Assembly: GCA_028819845.1 (NCBI GenBank)
Contig: JAPPKS010000023.1
Span: 31,573-95,572 of the forward strand
Source of the DNA: Candidatus Poribacteria bacterium
Lineage (GTDB): Bacteria; Poribacteria; WGA-4E; PCPOR2b
Length of the DNA: 64,000 nucleotides
Direction: 5' to 3'
Shown here: one piece after another, positions 54,038 to 62,717 of the stretch
Position numbering within the stretch: position 1 is the stretch's first letter
Layout: each line of letters begins with the position of its first letter
The notes under the pieces: generated by a model
Database searches by the model: none
What the model was told of the DNA's origin: nothing
The model's input: only the letters and a program-made list of their open reading frames with translations
Translations under genes and position numbers: made by a program

Positions 54038-54646
54038 ATGAAAATCGCCGTCTTAGCCTCTGGCAGCGGCAGCAATCTACAAGTATTGATTGATCAGCTG
54101 CACAGAGATACCACGTGTGATATTGAGATTAGCGTGGTGATTAGCGATAAACGAACAGCTTACGCGCTCACCCGTGCGAGGCAAGCGAACATCCCCATCC
54201 ATGTTGTAAAGTTACGAGATTTCCCAAATCGCAACGCGTTCGATGCAGAGATTTCAAGAGGTATTGACGAGTACGAAGCAGAGTTGATTGTCTTAGCAGG
54301 TTTTATGAAGGTGCTTCAGCCGCAGTTTGTGCAAAAGTATCGTAACCGCATTGTCAATATCCATCCATCGCTGCTGCCAGCCTTCCCGGGGGCACATCCG
54401 TTACGCGATGCCCTGGCTTATGGCGTCAAAGTTAGCGGGGCGACCATCCATTTTGTAGATGAGGGACTCGATACCGGTCCTATCATCGCCCAAGTTTCGG
54501 TTCCTGTATACGACAGTGATAACGAGGAAAGCCTGCACGCACGAATTCAGATTGAAGAGTATAAAATTTACCCGCAAGTGGTGAAATTATGTGCGGAAGG
54601 CAAGCTCGAAATCTCCGGTCGAAAGGTCACGGTGAAAGAAACCTAG
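54038..54646 (+). CDS. purN: Phosphoribosylglycinamide formyltransferase
   Basis: Third step of purine synthesis, formylating GAR with 10-formyl-THF. The 202-residue protein is typical. It has MKIAVLASGSGSNLQVLIDQ, VISDKRTAYALTRARQANIP and LAGFMKVL. The catalytic segment VNIHPSLLPAFPG has the Asn and His, and GATIHFVDEGLDTGPIIAQ has the catalytic Asp. The next gene starts one base after its stop codon. Other pur genes are not in the window. Confidence 0.96.
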   Translation: MKIAVLASGSGSNLQVLIDQLHRDTTCDIEISVVISDKRTAYALTRARQANIPIHVVKLRDFPNRNAFDAEISRGIDEYEAELIVLAGFMKVLQPQFVQKYRNRIVNIHPSLLPAFPGAHPLRDALAYGVKVSGATIHFVDEGLDTGPIIAQVSVPVYDSDNEESLHARIQIEEYKIYPQVVKLCAEGKLEISGRKVTVKET

Positions 54647-54647
54647 G

Positions 54648-55556
54648 ATGATAGCAGTTTCGACAATGTGGAATGCGACAAGTCAATCCGATGGCGCGGC
54701 GATGATTGATGAACTTAAAGACCTCGGATTCGATGCTATCGAACTGAGCCGACACCTAACAATGGAGCAACTCGAACAGCTCAAACCGCATCTGAACCAG
54801 ACGAAACCGTGTTCCATTCATAATTTTTGCCCTGTTCTCCCGAACCTCCCGCAAGCTGAAGCGGAAAATGATCCGGTTCAGTTATCAAGTCTGGACGTGA
54901 ATGAGCGGCAGGAAGCACTGAGGTGGACCACCCAAACAATGGAACTGGCTGCCGATCTTGAGATTCCGATTGTTGTGCTTCATCTGGGAGAGGTGGACAC
55001 CCATGATCGGTCTTACCTGATGAGGGATTTGTACGAATACGGGGAGCGGGAATATGAGGCATTTGGCCGCAAAGTTGAAGAGGCAACCGACTGGCGCAAA
55101 CGCAAGCAAGCCAAACATCAGGACGCCGCGCTGTTCAGCCTCGACGCCTTGAATGAACTTGCGCTGCGGATGGACCTCCATCTGGCAGTTGAGAACCGAC
55201 CGCACTACTATCAAATCCCAAACTTTGATGAGATGGGGATGTTTCTGGAAAAGTTCGAAGGAAGCAACATGCGGTATTGGCATAATGTCGGACATGCGGC
55301 GCTGCAAGAACGCATTGGGCTGTGTTGGTCGCATCGTTGGCTGGAGGCGTACAAAGACCATCTCATCGGTGTCAACCTACACGATCTCAAAGACCTCGAA
55401 ACCCATTTTCCCCCCGGCTTCGGCGATCTCGAATTCAATGAGATTATGGCACAAATTCCATCGGATGTCCTCAAGGTGATCGAAGTCCGGCACGGTCAAG
55501 CGGAGGAACTCAAGGAAGCGAGGGAGTTGTGTCAATCGCTCGTGCAGGAGGGGTGA
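54648..55556 (+). CDS. Xylose-isomerase-like TIM-barrel protein
   Basis: A 302-residue AP-endonuclease-2 fold protein. LKDLGFDAIELSRHLTME, IPIVVLHLGEVDT, LHLAVENRPHYYQIP, RYWHNVGHAALQ, IGVNLHDLKDLETH and LKVIEVRHGQ hold the expected Glu/His/Asp metal ligands of a sugar-phosphate isomerase or epimerase. It is probably cotranscribed with purN (1-nt gap), an unusual pairing; the link may be only transcriptional. It converges on the 2-hydroxyacid dehydrogenase with 15 bp between stops. Confidence 0.85.
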   Translation: MIAVSTMWNATSQSDGAAMIDELKDLGFDAIELSRHLTMEQLEQLKPHLNQTKPCSIHNFCPVLPNLPQAEAENDPVQLSSLDVNERQEALRWTTQTMELAADLEIPIVVLHLGEVDTHDRSYLMRDLYEYGEREYEAFGRKVEEATDWRKRKQAKHQDAALFSLDALNELALRMDLHLAVENRPHYYQIPNFDEMGMFLEKFEGSNMRYWHNVGHAALQERIGLCWSHRWLEAYKDHLIGVNLHDLKDLETHFPPGFGDLEFNEIMAQIPSDVLKVIEVRHGQAEELKEARELCQSLVQEG

Positions 55557-55571
55557 GGCGTAGCACGTCCG

Positions 55572-56522
55572 CTAGAACCCCTGATTTCGATTAAACGTAC
55601 CCAACATGGGTTCCCCGTTTATCCACCGAGACAAATTTTCCAAGAATTGATCCCAAGTCCGTTCGAGCCGCACTGGCGATGCGCCCGCGCAGTGCGGTGT
55701 AATAACGACGTTTTCCATTCCCCAGAGCGGGTTGTCCGGCGGCAGCGGTTCCTCGGGCACGACATCCAACCCCGCGCCGGCAATCCAGCCTTCCTGTAAC
55801 GCTTCAATTAACCCATCCATGTCCATTATCTGCCCGCGCGTGACGTTAATCAGATATGCCGTCCGTTTCATCTGCCGGAACACTTCGCGGTTGAACAACC
55901 CTCTCGTCTCCTCAGTCAGCGGCAACCCAATCATCACGACATCGGATTCGCCGAGCAGCCTAGGCAGCTGATCGAGTCCCCAAATCTCCTCTATGAAGTC
56001 CGGCGCGGGGACTTCAACGATGTCAATGGCGAGAACACCCATCCCGAAGGCGTGTGCACGCACCGCTGCCTCTCTACCGGTGCCGCCGAATCCGACGACG
56101 CCCATGACTTTCCCGTACAACTCCTGGCTTTCATACGGGTAGCCATCCCACTTACGGTGATGCACGGCGGGCGCAATGCCGCGTGTCAAGGCAAGCAACA
56201 GTCCAAAGGCGTGTTCCGCCAAAGGGATCCCGACGAAGCCTTTGCCCGAGGTGAGCACAACTTCGCTCTCGACGAATTCAGGGAACAGAAACATATCCAC
56301 ACCGGCGCTGTAGGTCTGCACCCATTGCAATTTTCGAGACTTCAGGAACAGTTCCCGATCGAAATTGGGAAATAGAATCTCGGCATCTTCAATTTCCCTG
56401 AGTGACTCCTCTCGCGAGGAGGTGAGCGTTACTTCTATCTTTTGCTCTGGATGTGAGCGCGCGAACTGCTGGAGGCGATCCACTAGGTCACGGTTCTGAA
56501 CTCCTTCGACTAATATTTTCAT
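55572..56522 (-). CDS. D-isomer-specific 2-hydroxyacid dehydrogenase
   Basis: A 316-residue NAD-dependent enzyme. A flavodoxin-like N-terminal part (LQWVQTYSAGVDMFL) precedes the Rossmann motif VMGVVGFGGTGREAAVRAHA. Then the catalytic Arg in INVTRGQIMD, Glu in DVVPEEPLPPDNPLWG, and His in ITPHCAGASP appear in order. The length and the PHCAG ending match phosphoglycerate/glyoxylate-type members. ATG 56522 has AAGGAG 7 nt upstream; a longer frame upstream has no family resemblance. Substrate unknown. Confidence 0.9.
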   Translation of the reverse strand: MKILVEGVQNRDLVDRLQQFARSHPEQKIEVTLTSSREESLREIEDAEILFPNFDRELFLKSRKLQWVQTYSAGVDMFLFPEFVESEVVLTSGKGFVGIPLAEHAFGLLLALTRGIAPAVHHRKWDGYPYESQELYGKVMGVVGFGGTGREAAVRAHAFGMGVLAIDIVEVPAPDFIEEIWGLDQLPRLLGESDVVMIGLPLTEETRGLFNREVFRQMKRTAYLINVTRGQIMDMDGLIEALQEGWIAGAGLDVVPEEPLPPDNPLWGMENVVITPHCAGASPVRLERTWDQFLENLSRWINGEPMLGTFNRNQGF

Positions 56523-56613
56523 CACGGTCTCCTTCACGGTTTTTGTCAACGCAGCATTATAACAGAGATATTGATACGGCTCAACGGAAAACCGAAACTC
56601 CCTAAGATCGCCC

Positions 56614-56642
56614 TTGAATCTCAATAGCGAAGTTGCTATAAT
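56614..56642 (+). promoter_or_regulatory. Sigma-70-type promoter for the M78/DUF4411 pair
   Basis: TTGAAT (56614-56619), 17 nt, TATAAT (56637-56642), 132 bp upstream of the ATG at 56774. Perfect -10. Confidence 0.6.
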
Positions 56643-56773
56643 TTCACACATGGAAGACATCTTGGTGCCAGGCGTAAATCGCCACGGGAGCTACTGTCTA
56701 TAGGTATTTGCCGGCTTTAACAGAATGATTGAGGAACAGGTAACTTTGTAAATAATCGATGGATTGGTGCTCC

Positions 56774-57943
56774 ATGAGTAGCCGACGCTTACAAATAACA
56801 TTGCAGCCTGAGGTGCTGCGCTGGGCGCGAGAACGAGCCAAACTTCAGCCCGAAGAACTTGCGCAAAAAATGGGCGTGAAACTGCCGGACCGAGTGTTGA
56901 AGTGGGAGCATGATGGGGCGATTAGCGTTGCGCAGGTGGACAGGCTTGCTAAATGCACTTATACGCCGTTGGGGTTTCTATATTTGGAGCGGCCGCCTGA
57001 CGAGCGTCTGCCAATTACGGACTTCCGAACCCGAGAGGGTACCCCTCCGCCAAGCCCCGATCTGCTTGAGACCGTATATCTGATGCAGCGGCGGCAAGCT
57101 TGGATGCGCGATGAACTCATTGAAGACGGCGCTGAACCGTTAGACTTTGTCGGGGCATATGGGTTGCATTCCCTACCTCGGGACGTGTCGACTGCTATGC
57201 GCGCGGTTCTACAACTTACCGATGGGTGGACAAATACACAGAGCACATGGAGCGGTGCGCTCAGATTGCTCCTAGACCGGCTTGATACCGCCGGCGTATT
57301 GGATTGCTTTAACGGTGTAGTAGGCAATAACACGCACCGAAAGCTGAATCCAAATGAATTTCAGGGTTTTGCCTTGGCGGATGAATATGCCCCGCGTGTC
57401 TTCGTTAATAGCGCCGATTTCAAAGCCGCGCAAATCTTTACCCTAGCTCATGAGTTTGCTCATCTCTTCATCGGAAAGAGCGGGGTCTCCAACTTCAGAA
57501 TCCTTCAACCGGCGTCAAATATAACCGAAAGGTTCTGCAACGAAGCTGCGGCGGAGTTTCTAATACCGGAAGAAAAATTTCATGAACTATGGCCTCATGT
57601 GGAGCGAGCGAACGATTGCTATCAGGCTATCGCAGGTAGATTCAAAGTGAGTTCCGTGGTAGCCGCACGCCGAGCGTTTGACCTCAACCTAATCGGCAGA
57701 GATGTATTCTTCAGGTTCTATCAGGAATACGATGATAAGGAAAAACGCAGCATTCGGGAGAGCGAAGTCGGTGGAGGGAATTTCTGGAGTATTCAAAGAT
57801 GGCGAATAGGCCCCCGTTTTGCCGCTGCAATCGTGCGAGCGGTCAGGGAACGACGTATGCTCTATCGCGAGGCGTACAACCTCACAGGGTTGAAAGGCGA
57901 AACCTTTGAAAACATGCCTGAGAAACTAGGGGTGTCGATTTGA
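56774..57943 (+). CDS. XRE-type HTH plus M78 (ImmA/IrrE) metallopeptidase, antitoxin-like
   Basis: A 389-residue protein. The N-terminal helix-turn-helix (LRWARERAKLQPEELAQKMG) is followed by LKWEHDGAISVAQVDRLAKC and TPLGFLYLERPPDERLPITD, the usual linker of this subclass. The zinc site is HEFAH (His226-Glu227-His230), with NEAAAEFLIP supplying the third ligand. Its stop TGA overlaps the next ATG (57941-57945, TGATG). Paired with a DUF4411/PIN-like frame, this is a known type II-like toxin-antitoxin layout in which this protein would be the antitoxin or regulator. Direct proof is lacking. Confidence 0.88.
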   Translation: MSSRRLQITLQPEVLRWARERAKLQPEELAQKMGVKLPDRVLKWEHDGAISVAQVDRLAKCTYTPLGFLYLERPPDERLPITDFRTREGTPPPSPDLLETVYLMQRRQAWMRDELIEDGAEPLDFVGAYGLHSLPRDVSTAMRAVLQLTDGWTNTQSTWSGALRLLLDRLDTAGVLDCFNGVVGNNTHRKLNPNEFQGFALADEYAPRVFVNSADFKAAQIFTLAHEFAHLFIGKSGVSNFRILQPASNITERFCNEAAAEFLIPEEKFHELWPHVERANDCYQAIAGRFKVSSVVAARRAFDLNLIGRDVFFRFYQEYDDKEKRSIRESEVGGGNFWSIQRWRIGPRFAAAIVRAVRERRMLYREAYNLTGLKGETFENMPEKLGVSI

Positions 57944-58455
57944 TGCACACCCGTCGCCCCTTGTACGTGCTAGATTCGGATGTCTTAATTGGGGCACACC
58001 GCCGCCATTACGCACTGGACCTGTGACCGGGATTTTGGGATTGCTTGATACATTTTTGTGGAGAAAACCGGGTGCGGAGTATTGATCGGGTGCGAGACGA
58101 GCTAATTCTCAATTCAGATCGACTGTCTGAGTGGGCGAAGCAGGCACCGGACAATCTGTTTGTATCCACAGCAGATGAATTGGTTATAGATACTTACATG
58201 GAAATGAATAAATGGGTAGCAGAAAATGGGCAATTCCAACCGCGAGCCAAAGCAGAATTTGCAAACGCTGCCGACGGATGGGTTGCAGCCTACGCTAGTG
58301 TCCACAAAGCAATCGTGATTACCCATGAAGTGTTCAGAGAGAATGTAAAAAGAAGGGTACCCCTCCCAAACGTTTGCCGACAATTTAACACTAATTATCA
58401 GGATACGTTCGAAATGTTGCGCAAGCTAGAGGTACGTTTTGACTGGATCCGTTAA
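57943..58455 (+). pseudogene. DUF4411 PIN-like toxin frame interrupted by one in-frame TGA
   Basis: Starting at ATG 57943, the frame reads MHTRRPLYVLDSDVLIGAHR through YALDL, then TGA (58024-58026), then continues in the same frame as PGFWDCLIHFCGENRVRSID to EVRFDWIR (stop 58453-58455), 170 codons in all. The start has the PIN-like acidic residues (LDSDVLIGA), and PGFWD, ANAADGWVAAYA and QDTFEMLRKL match DUF4411. Family members as I recall them read F-D-x-C-P-G-F-W-D, so the TGA falls on the Cys. A nonsense mutation is the simplest reading; TGA decoding as selenocysteine is possible. If silent, the system is inactivated. Confidence 0.8.
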
Positions 58456-58510
58456 TTCCGTTAATAATGTGTGCCCCGTCAACTTATGGTGCTGATTGGC
58501 ACTCTAAACT

Positions 58511-59272
58511 ATGGACATGCGCCTTGAAGCCGCCGAATACTACGATCTACAGCCCTTTCCAAATGACATGCCATTTTATGAAAACTTGATATCTTCCAAT
58601 ACAGTTGATGTGCTTGAACTAGGTTGTGGAACTGGGCGTGTCCTGTCGCGTCTCGCAAACCGGTGTAGATATATTCATGGAATCGACCTGTCTGAAGCCA
58701 TGCTCTCAATTTGCCACCAAAAGCTACAGGAAACGGTAATTCCAAAGGAGAAGGCGTACGTTGAAGTCGGCGACATTACAGACTTTTGTCTCGGACGCAC
58801 CTTCGATTTCATCATTGCTCCGTTCCGTGCGATCCAAAACCTTGAGACTGATGATCAGGTCAATGGACTCTTTCACTGTATTGATAAACACCTAGCACCG
58901 AATGGGAACTGTATCTTAAATGCCTTTCACCCTTGGCCCCTTGAGAAATTACGCCATATCTTGACGACCAGAGAGGAAAAGTTTAATTGGGAGGCGACAT
59001 CTGGTGAGGTTCGGATTACCTGTCATTATAGATTTCGCCACATTGATTTTGAGAAACAAGTGCTATATCCTGAATTAATATATCGGAACTACAAAGACAG
59101 TACGCTCGAATGCGAGACCATCTTCAAAATTATTATGAAGTTTTACTATCCTCAACAGTTTGAGGATTTGATTGTTAGGCACGGGTTCAAGATTCTCAAT
59201 CGCTGGGGCGGATATGCCGATGAACCTTACGGAGGTGGATCTGAACTGGTAATTGAGTTTGGCTTTCGTTAG
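58511..59272 (+). CDS. Class I SAM-dependent methyltransferase
   Basis: A 253-residue protein. SAM motif I is VLELGCGTGRVLSRL, the acidic residue after strand 2 is in IHGIDLSEAML, and GDITDFCLGRTFDFIIAPFR and a C-terminal region with CHYRFRHIDFEKQVLYPELI complete it. It resembles small-molecule or lipid methyltransferases; no substrate can be named. It lies downstream of the M78/DUF4411 pair with a 55-bp gap. Confidence 0.88.
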   Translation: MDMRLEAAEYYDLQPFPNDMPFYENLISSNTVDVLELGCGTGRVLSRLANRCRYIHGIDLSEAMLSICHQKLQETVIPKEKAYVEVGDITDFCLGRTFDFIIAPFRAIQNLETDDQVNGLFHCIDKHLAPNGNCILNAFHPWPLEKLRHILTTREEKFNWEATSGEVRITCHYRFRHIDFEKQVLYPELIYRNYKDSTLECETIFKIIMKFYYPQQFEDLIVRHGFKILNRWGGYADEPYGGGSELVIEFGFR

Positions 59273-59450
59273 GGTACGACTCGGACGCTTTTGCCGCCGT
59301 ACCGTAGAGCGATGTATGATATAATGTCCTGATCGGAAAACGGGCAGCGAATTGAACGTATTTAGAAATTGCGACAACGGGTTTCTGGGGAGATTGCCGG
59401 CTTCAGCAAGTCTTATTGATGTTTACATTAACGCGCTCAGGAGGAGAAAT

Positions 59451-61685
59451 TTGAGATTTGGCGAACGGTTGTGTGCGTTGGCGTTCGCTGCGCTGGTGTG
59501 TATACCCATCGCTCCCGCCGCCGATGAGGAAGATGATGATATCATTATGCTGGAAGAGATAATGGTGACTGCCCGCAAACGCGAGCAGCGGTCTTTTGAG
59601 GTGCCGCTTTCGGTTTCGACGCTGCGGGGCGAAAAAGCCGACACCTTGCGCTCATCCGGACTGGACATACGTTACTTGTCGAACCGCACACCCAGTTTGC
59701 AGATGGAATCCTCGTTTGGGCGCGTATTTCCGCGCTTTTATATCCGCGGCCTAGGTAATACGGACTTTGACCTCAACGCGTCGCAGCCGGTTTCTGTCCT
59801 CTATGACGGGGTTGTGCTCGAAAATGCACTGTTGAAAGGATTTCCTGCCTTTGATCTGGATCGGATTGAGGTGCTGCGGGGTCCGCAGGGCACGTTATTC
59901 GGACGTAACACTCCCGCTGGCGCTGTCAAGTTTGAATCGGCGCGCCCCACGCAGGAATTTGAGGGATACGGGCGGTTTAGTTACGGCCGGCATAGCACTA
60001 GTAATTTTGAGGCTGCGGTGTCCGGCGCACTCATCCCATCTGTGCTTTCCACGCGGATTTCACTGCTTGACCAACGGCGAGATGACTGGATAGATAACGC
60101 GCATACGGATGAAGACAACGCTCTAGGCCGGCATCGGGATTTCGCAGGCCGGATACAGTTATTATGGACTCCCTCACCGGAACTAAAAACGTGGGTCAAG
60201 TTCCACCTTCGCGATTTGGACGGCACGGCGCGACTGTTCCGCGCCAATACTTTGGTGCAGGGGCAAGGCGATCTCGTGGACGATTTCGCCCGCGACCGCA
60301 TTTCACACGACGGCCGTAATGAGCAAACTCTGAATTCACAAGGTTTAGCAGCGGAAGTCCGCTACAACATGGGGAACTTCCAACTGGTTTCACTGACAGG
60401 GCTGGAGCGGTTGACCATGTTTGCGCGCGGCGATATTGACGGCGGATACGGCGCCGTTTTCAGTCCGCCGAGCGGCCCCGGCGAGATTCCTTTTTCATCC
60501 GAAACAGCGTCCGGCATTCCCAAACTCCACCAGTTTAGCCAAGAGGTCCGCTTAGTGAGTATAGCACCGTACCGTCTCGCCTATCAGTTCGGGTTGTATT
60601 TTTTCCGCGAGTTTGTGGAGATGGAGGATTTCAACTACAATACCTTAGCAGGCGGAACCGATGATGGTAAGGTGCGGCAAGAGCAAGAAGTGACTGCGCG
60701 GGCGGCATTTGCGGCGATGACATACCAATGGAACAAGGATTTGGAATTGGGCGCCGGTTTGCGATTATCTAATGATTCGAAGGACTATACCGCATGGCGA
60801 GACACTTCCCCAGCCGTTACGGAGGCAGGTCCCATAGGTCCTATCCACCAGAATCCGCAAGGCACGGTGTGGAGTGGAGATTTGAGTCTGCGCTACCGGG
60901 TCTCGCCCAGCGCGCAGACGTATTTGCGCACAGCACGCGGATTTCGTGCGCCGAGCATTCAGGGACGCCTATTGTTTGGCAATGAGGTCACGGTAGCGGA
61001 TACGGAGACGATTCTCTCTTTTGAAGGCGGCACGAAATTACGCCTGTGGGAACAGCGGATGCACCTGAACATGGCTGCATTCCATTACTTTATGCAAGAT
61101 CAGCAACTGACTGCAGTTGGCGGGGAGGCTAATTTCAACCGGTTGGTGAATGCTGGCAGCACAATCGGCCGGGGCGTTGAGGCGGAACTGACCCTTGCAC
61201 CGATTACAGCGATTGAGGTTAAAGCGGGACTCAGCTACAACCATACACGAATTGATGATCCGCACTTAGCGGTACAGGGCTGCGGCGCTCCCTGCACTAT
61301 GTTGGATCCGCCCGGTTCTGTCGACGGAACTTACTCCATAAACGGCAACAGTCTGCCGCAAGCACCGGGTTGGATTGCAGATGCGGCGCTGCGCTACGCC
61401 CTCGCACTTCCAGGCGGTGCGCACCTCATCGCGTCTACGGACTGGGCATACCGCAGCCGCGTACGGTTCTTTCTTTACGAATCTGCCGAATTCGGCGACG
61501 ATTGGCTCTTGGAAGGAGGTCTCCGCCTCGCTTGCCTATTGCCATTCGCCGATATGGAAGTTGCAATCGTGGGGCGCAACATCCTCAACGACACGTCTCC
61601 TACCGGCGGTATTGATTTTAACAATCTGACCAGCTACGTCAATGAAACCCGGTTTTGGGGAATGGAAGTCGTGCGGCGATTTTGA
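59451..61685 (+). CDS. TonB-dependent outer-membrane receptor
   Basis: A 744-residue receptor. I start at TTG 59451 because AGGAGGAG (59439-59446) ends 4 nt upstream and because this gives a clean signal peptide: FGERLCALAFAALVCIPIAP then AADEEDDD. A TonB-box-like EIMVTARKREQ begins the mature part. The plug (RFYIRGLGNTDFDLNASQPV, SVLYDGVVLENALLKGFPAF, RIEVLRGPQGTLFGRNTPAG) is followed by beta-barrel strands and a terminal phenylalanine (MEVVRRF). The ligand may be a siderophore, vitamin or sugar. It is typical of a diderm. No SusD partner. Confidence 0.92.
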   Translation: MRFGERLCALAFAALVCIPIAPAADEEDDDIIMLEEIMVTARKREQRSFEVPLSVSTLRGEKADTLRSSGLDIRYLSNRTPSLQMESSFGRVFPRFYIRGLGNTDFDLNASQPVSVLYDGVVLENALLKGFPAFDLDRIEVLRGPQGTLFGRNTPAGAVKFESARPTQEFEGYGRFSYGRHSTSNFEAAVSGALIPSVLSTRISLLDQRRDDWIDNAHTDEDNALGRHRDFAGRIQLLWTPSPELKTWVKFHLRDLDGTARLFRANTLVQGQGDLVDDFARDRISHDGRNEQTLNSQGLAAEVRYNMGNFQLVSLTGLERLTMFARGDIDGGYGAVFSPPSGPGEIPFSSETASGIPKLHQFSQEVRLVSIAPYRLAYQFGLYFFREFVEMEDFNYNTLAGGTDDGKVRQEQEVTARAAFAAMTYQWNKDLELGAGLRLSNDSKDYTAWRDTSPAVTEAGPIGPIHQNPQGTVWSGDLSLRYRVSPSAQTYLRTARGFRAPSIQGRLLFGNEVTVADTETILSFEGGTKLRLWEQRMHLNMAAFHYFMQDQQLTAVGGEANFNRLVNAGSTIGRGVEAELTLAPITAIEVKAGLSYNHTRIDDPHLAVQGCGAPCTMLDPPGSVDGTYSINGNSLPQAPGWIADAALRYALALPGGAHLIASTDWAYRSRVRFFLYESAEFGDDWLLEGGLRLACLLPFADMEVAIVGRNILNDTSPTGGIDFNNLTSYVNETRFWGMEVVRRF

Positions 61686-61924
61686 CCAAGGTACAGGCAA
61701 TCCTTCAACACTGTGATTATTGGGCATGAAACTGAAAATATGACTGGCAAATCTCGTTATAGTCATTTCGGTTCATGTTTATGCAAGGAGTGATCAACTG
61801 ATTGATAATCGAGGCTAGGAAGCCTCTCCCACAAAACAATTGGTAAGCGCACAATTTTTAGTCGTAATGGCTATAGTACAGCTTTGACAAATTTCTTGGT
61901 GGACAAATGAACAAAGATTAAGTT

Positions 61925-62197
61925 TTGAAGGTACTCCGTGCGCACAAAGCGATACTTGCGAATCGTTTTGGCGTAACAAACCTCGCCGTATTCGGCTCAG
62001 CCGCGCGTGACGAGATGTCCTCCGACAGCGACATTGACATCTTGGTTCGTTTCGACCGGCCGGGGACCTCAAAAGCCTACTTCGGCGTGCAATTTTACTT
62101 GGAGGACCTGCTGGGGCATCCAGTCGATCTGGTCACTGACAAGGCGTTGCGGGTTGAGCTACGCCCTCATGTTGAGCAGGAGGCTATTGATGTGTAG
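61925..62197 (+). CDS. MNT-type nucleotidyltransferase (antitoxin-like), orphan
   Basis: A 90-residue protein starting at TTG 61925. It has the MNT motif VFGSAARDEMSSDSDIDILV (GSx(n)SDIDI, catalytic acidic residues), then a short helical tail. Such proteins usually sit with a HEPN (DUF86) toxin gene directly downstream, but none is found after 62197; repeat-containing DNA follows. It may be a remnant of a HEPN-MNT pair. Confidence 0.85.
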   Translation: MKVLRAHKAILANRFGVTNLAVFGSAARDEMSSDSDIDILVRFDRPGTSKAYFGVQFYLEDLLGHPVDLVTDKALRVELRPHVEQEAIDV

Positions 62198-62338
62198 GTT
62201 CGGCGCGAAACCCCACGGCGGACGTTCTTTCTTTTAGAACACAATCGTATTCACGATAGGGAATCTATTTGTAGATTAGAAATCAGCATCAAATGAATTT
62301 TCGGGACACGAAATGTAAGACACGACCTACAAATCACA

Positions 62339-62474
62339 TTTGCTGCTAACGAATGAGCAGCAAATCATTTTGTTGCTAACGAAACGAGAAATATTAGCAA
62401 CAAAGTGCTTTGTTGCTAACAGATGCACAACAAATCCGTTTGTTGCGCACAAAATGAAAAATATGCACGACAAA
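62339..62474. repeat. Array of four tandem hairpins (left array)
   Basis: Consecutive inverted repeats: TTTGCTGCT/AGCAGCAAA (62339-62364, 8-nt loop); TTTGTTGCTAA/TTAGCAACAAA (62369-62404); TTTGTTG/CAACAAA (62409-62434); TTTGTTGCGCA/TGCACGACAAA (62439-62474, one G-U and one mismatch). Stem changes are largely compensated (CTG/CAG versus TTG/CAA), which suggests selection on pairing. A similar array begins at 63899, on the other side of the Fic gene. Confidence 0.8.
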
Positions 62475-62541
62475 ACTCTCTTTTTCACATAGGAATTACG
62501 CACTTCCGTAACGAACAACGATCAATGTTCCCTGCGAAAAG

Positions 62542-62640
62542 GTAGTAGGTATACCCGAATGCTGTAACGCTCGTTCCGATGCTTTCATCTGGTTTCATAG
62601 CAATACGTACAAGTAACGGCACACGGAGTGTGCCTACTAC
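62542..62640. repeat. Palindromic ~99-bp element with terminal inverted repeats
   Basis: GTAGTAGGTATAC (62542-62554) and GTGTGCCTACTAC (62628-62640) are inverted repeats matching at 11 of 13 positions. A hairpin GGCACAC-GGA-GTGTGCC (62618-62634) lies at the right end. The design (stem then CTAC) is like that of the GCGGGGC...GCCCCGCCTAC core elsewhere in this window. It may be a REP-like or MITE-like element. Confidence 0.6.
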
Positions 62641-62717
62641 TATGGTTTGAGCGTTCAACTAAGTAAGTGCTCTACCTAATCACGTCCGCTAAACAAAATA
62701 TTAATGACAATTTTATA

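Larger units (their letters stand above)
62198..62717. repeat. 520-bp intergenic region with hairpin array and a palindromic element
   Basis: No gene is supported. It holds four tandem hairpins at 62339-62474 and a possible miniature element at 62542-62640, annotated separately. The DNA is AT-rich compared with genes nearby. Confidence 0.7.

Noticed and set aside
58020..58075. A SECIS-like hairpin after the in-frame TGA
   Set aside because: Only a bulged stem with a large loop can be drawn (ACCGG..TTTT with AAAACCGGGT). It does not match bacterial SECIS geometry, so selenocysteine is not claimed.
62339..62474. Possible CRISPR array
   Set aside because: Units are palindromic and of uneven length, with no unique spacers of constant size and no cas genes.
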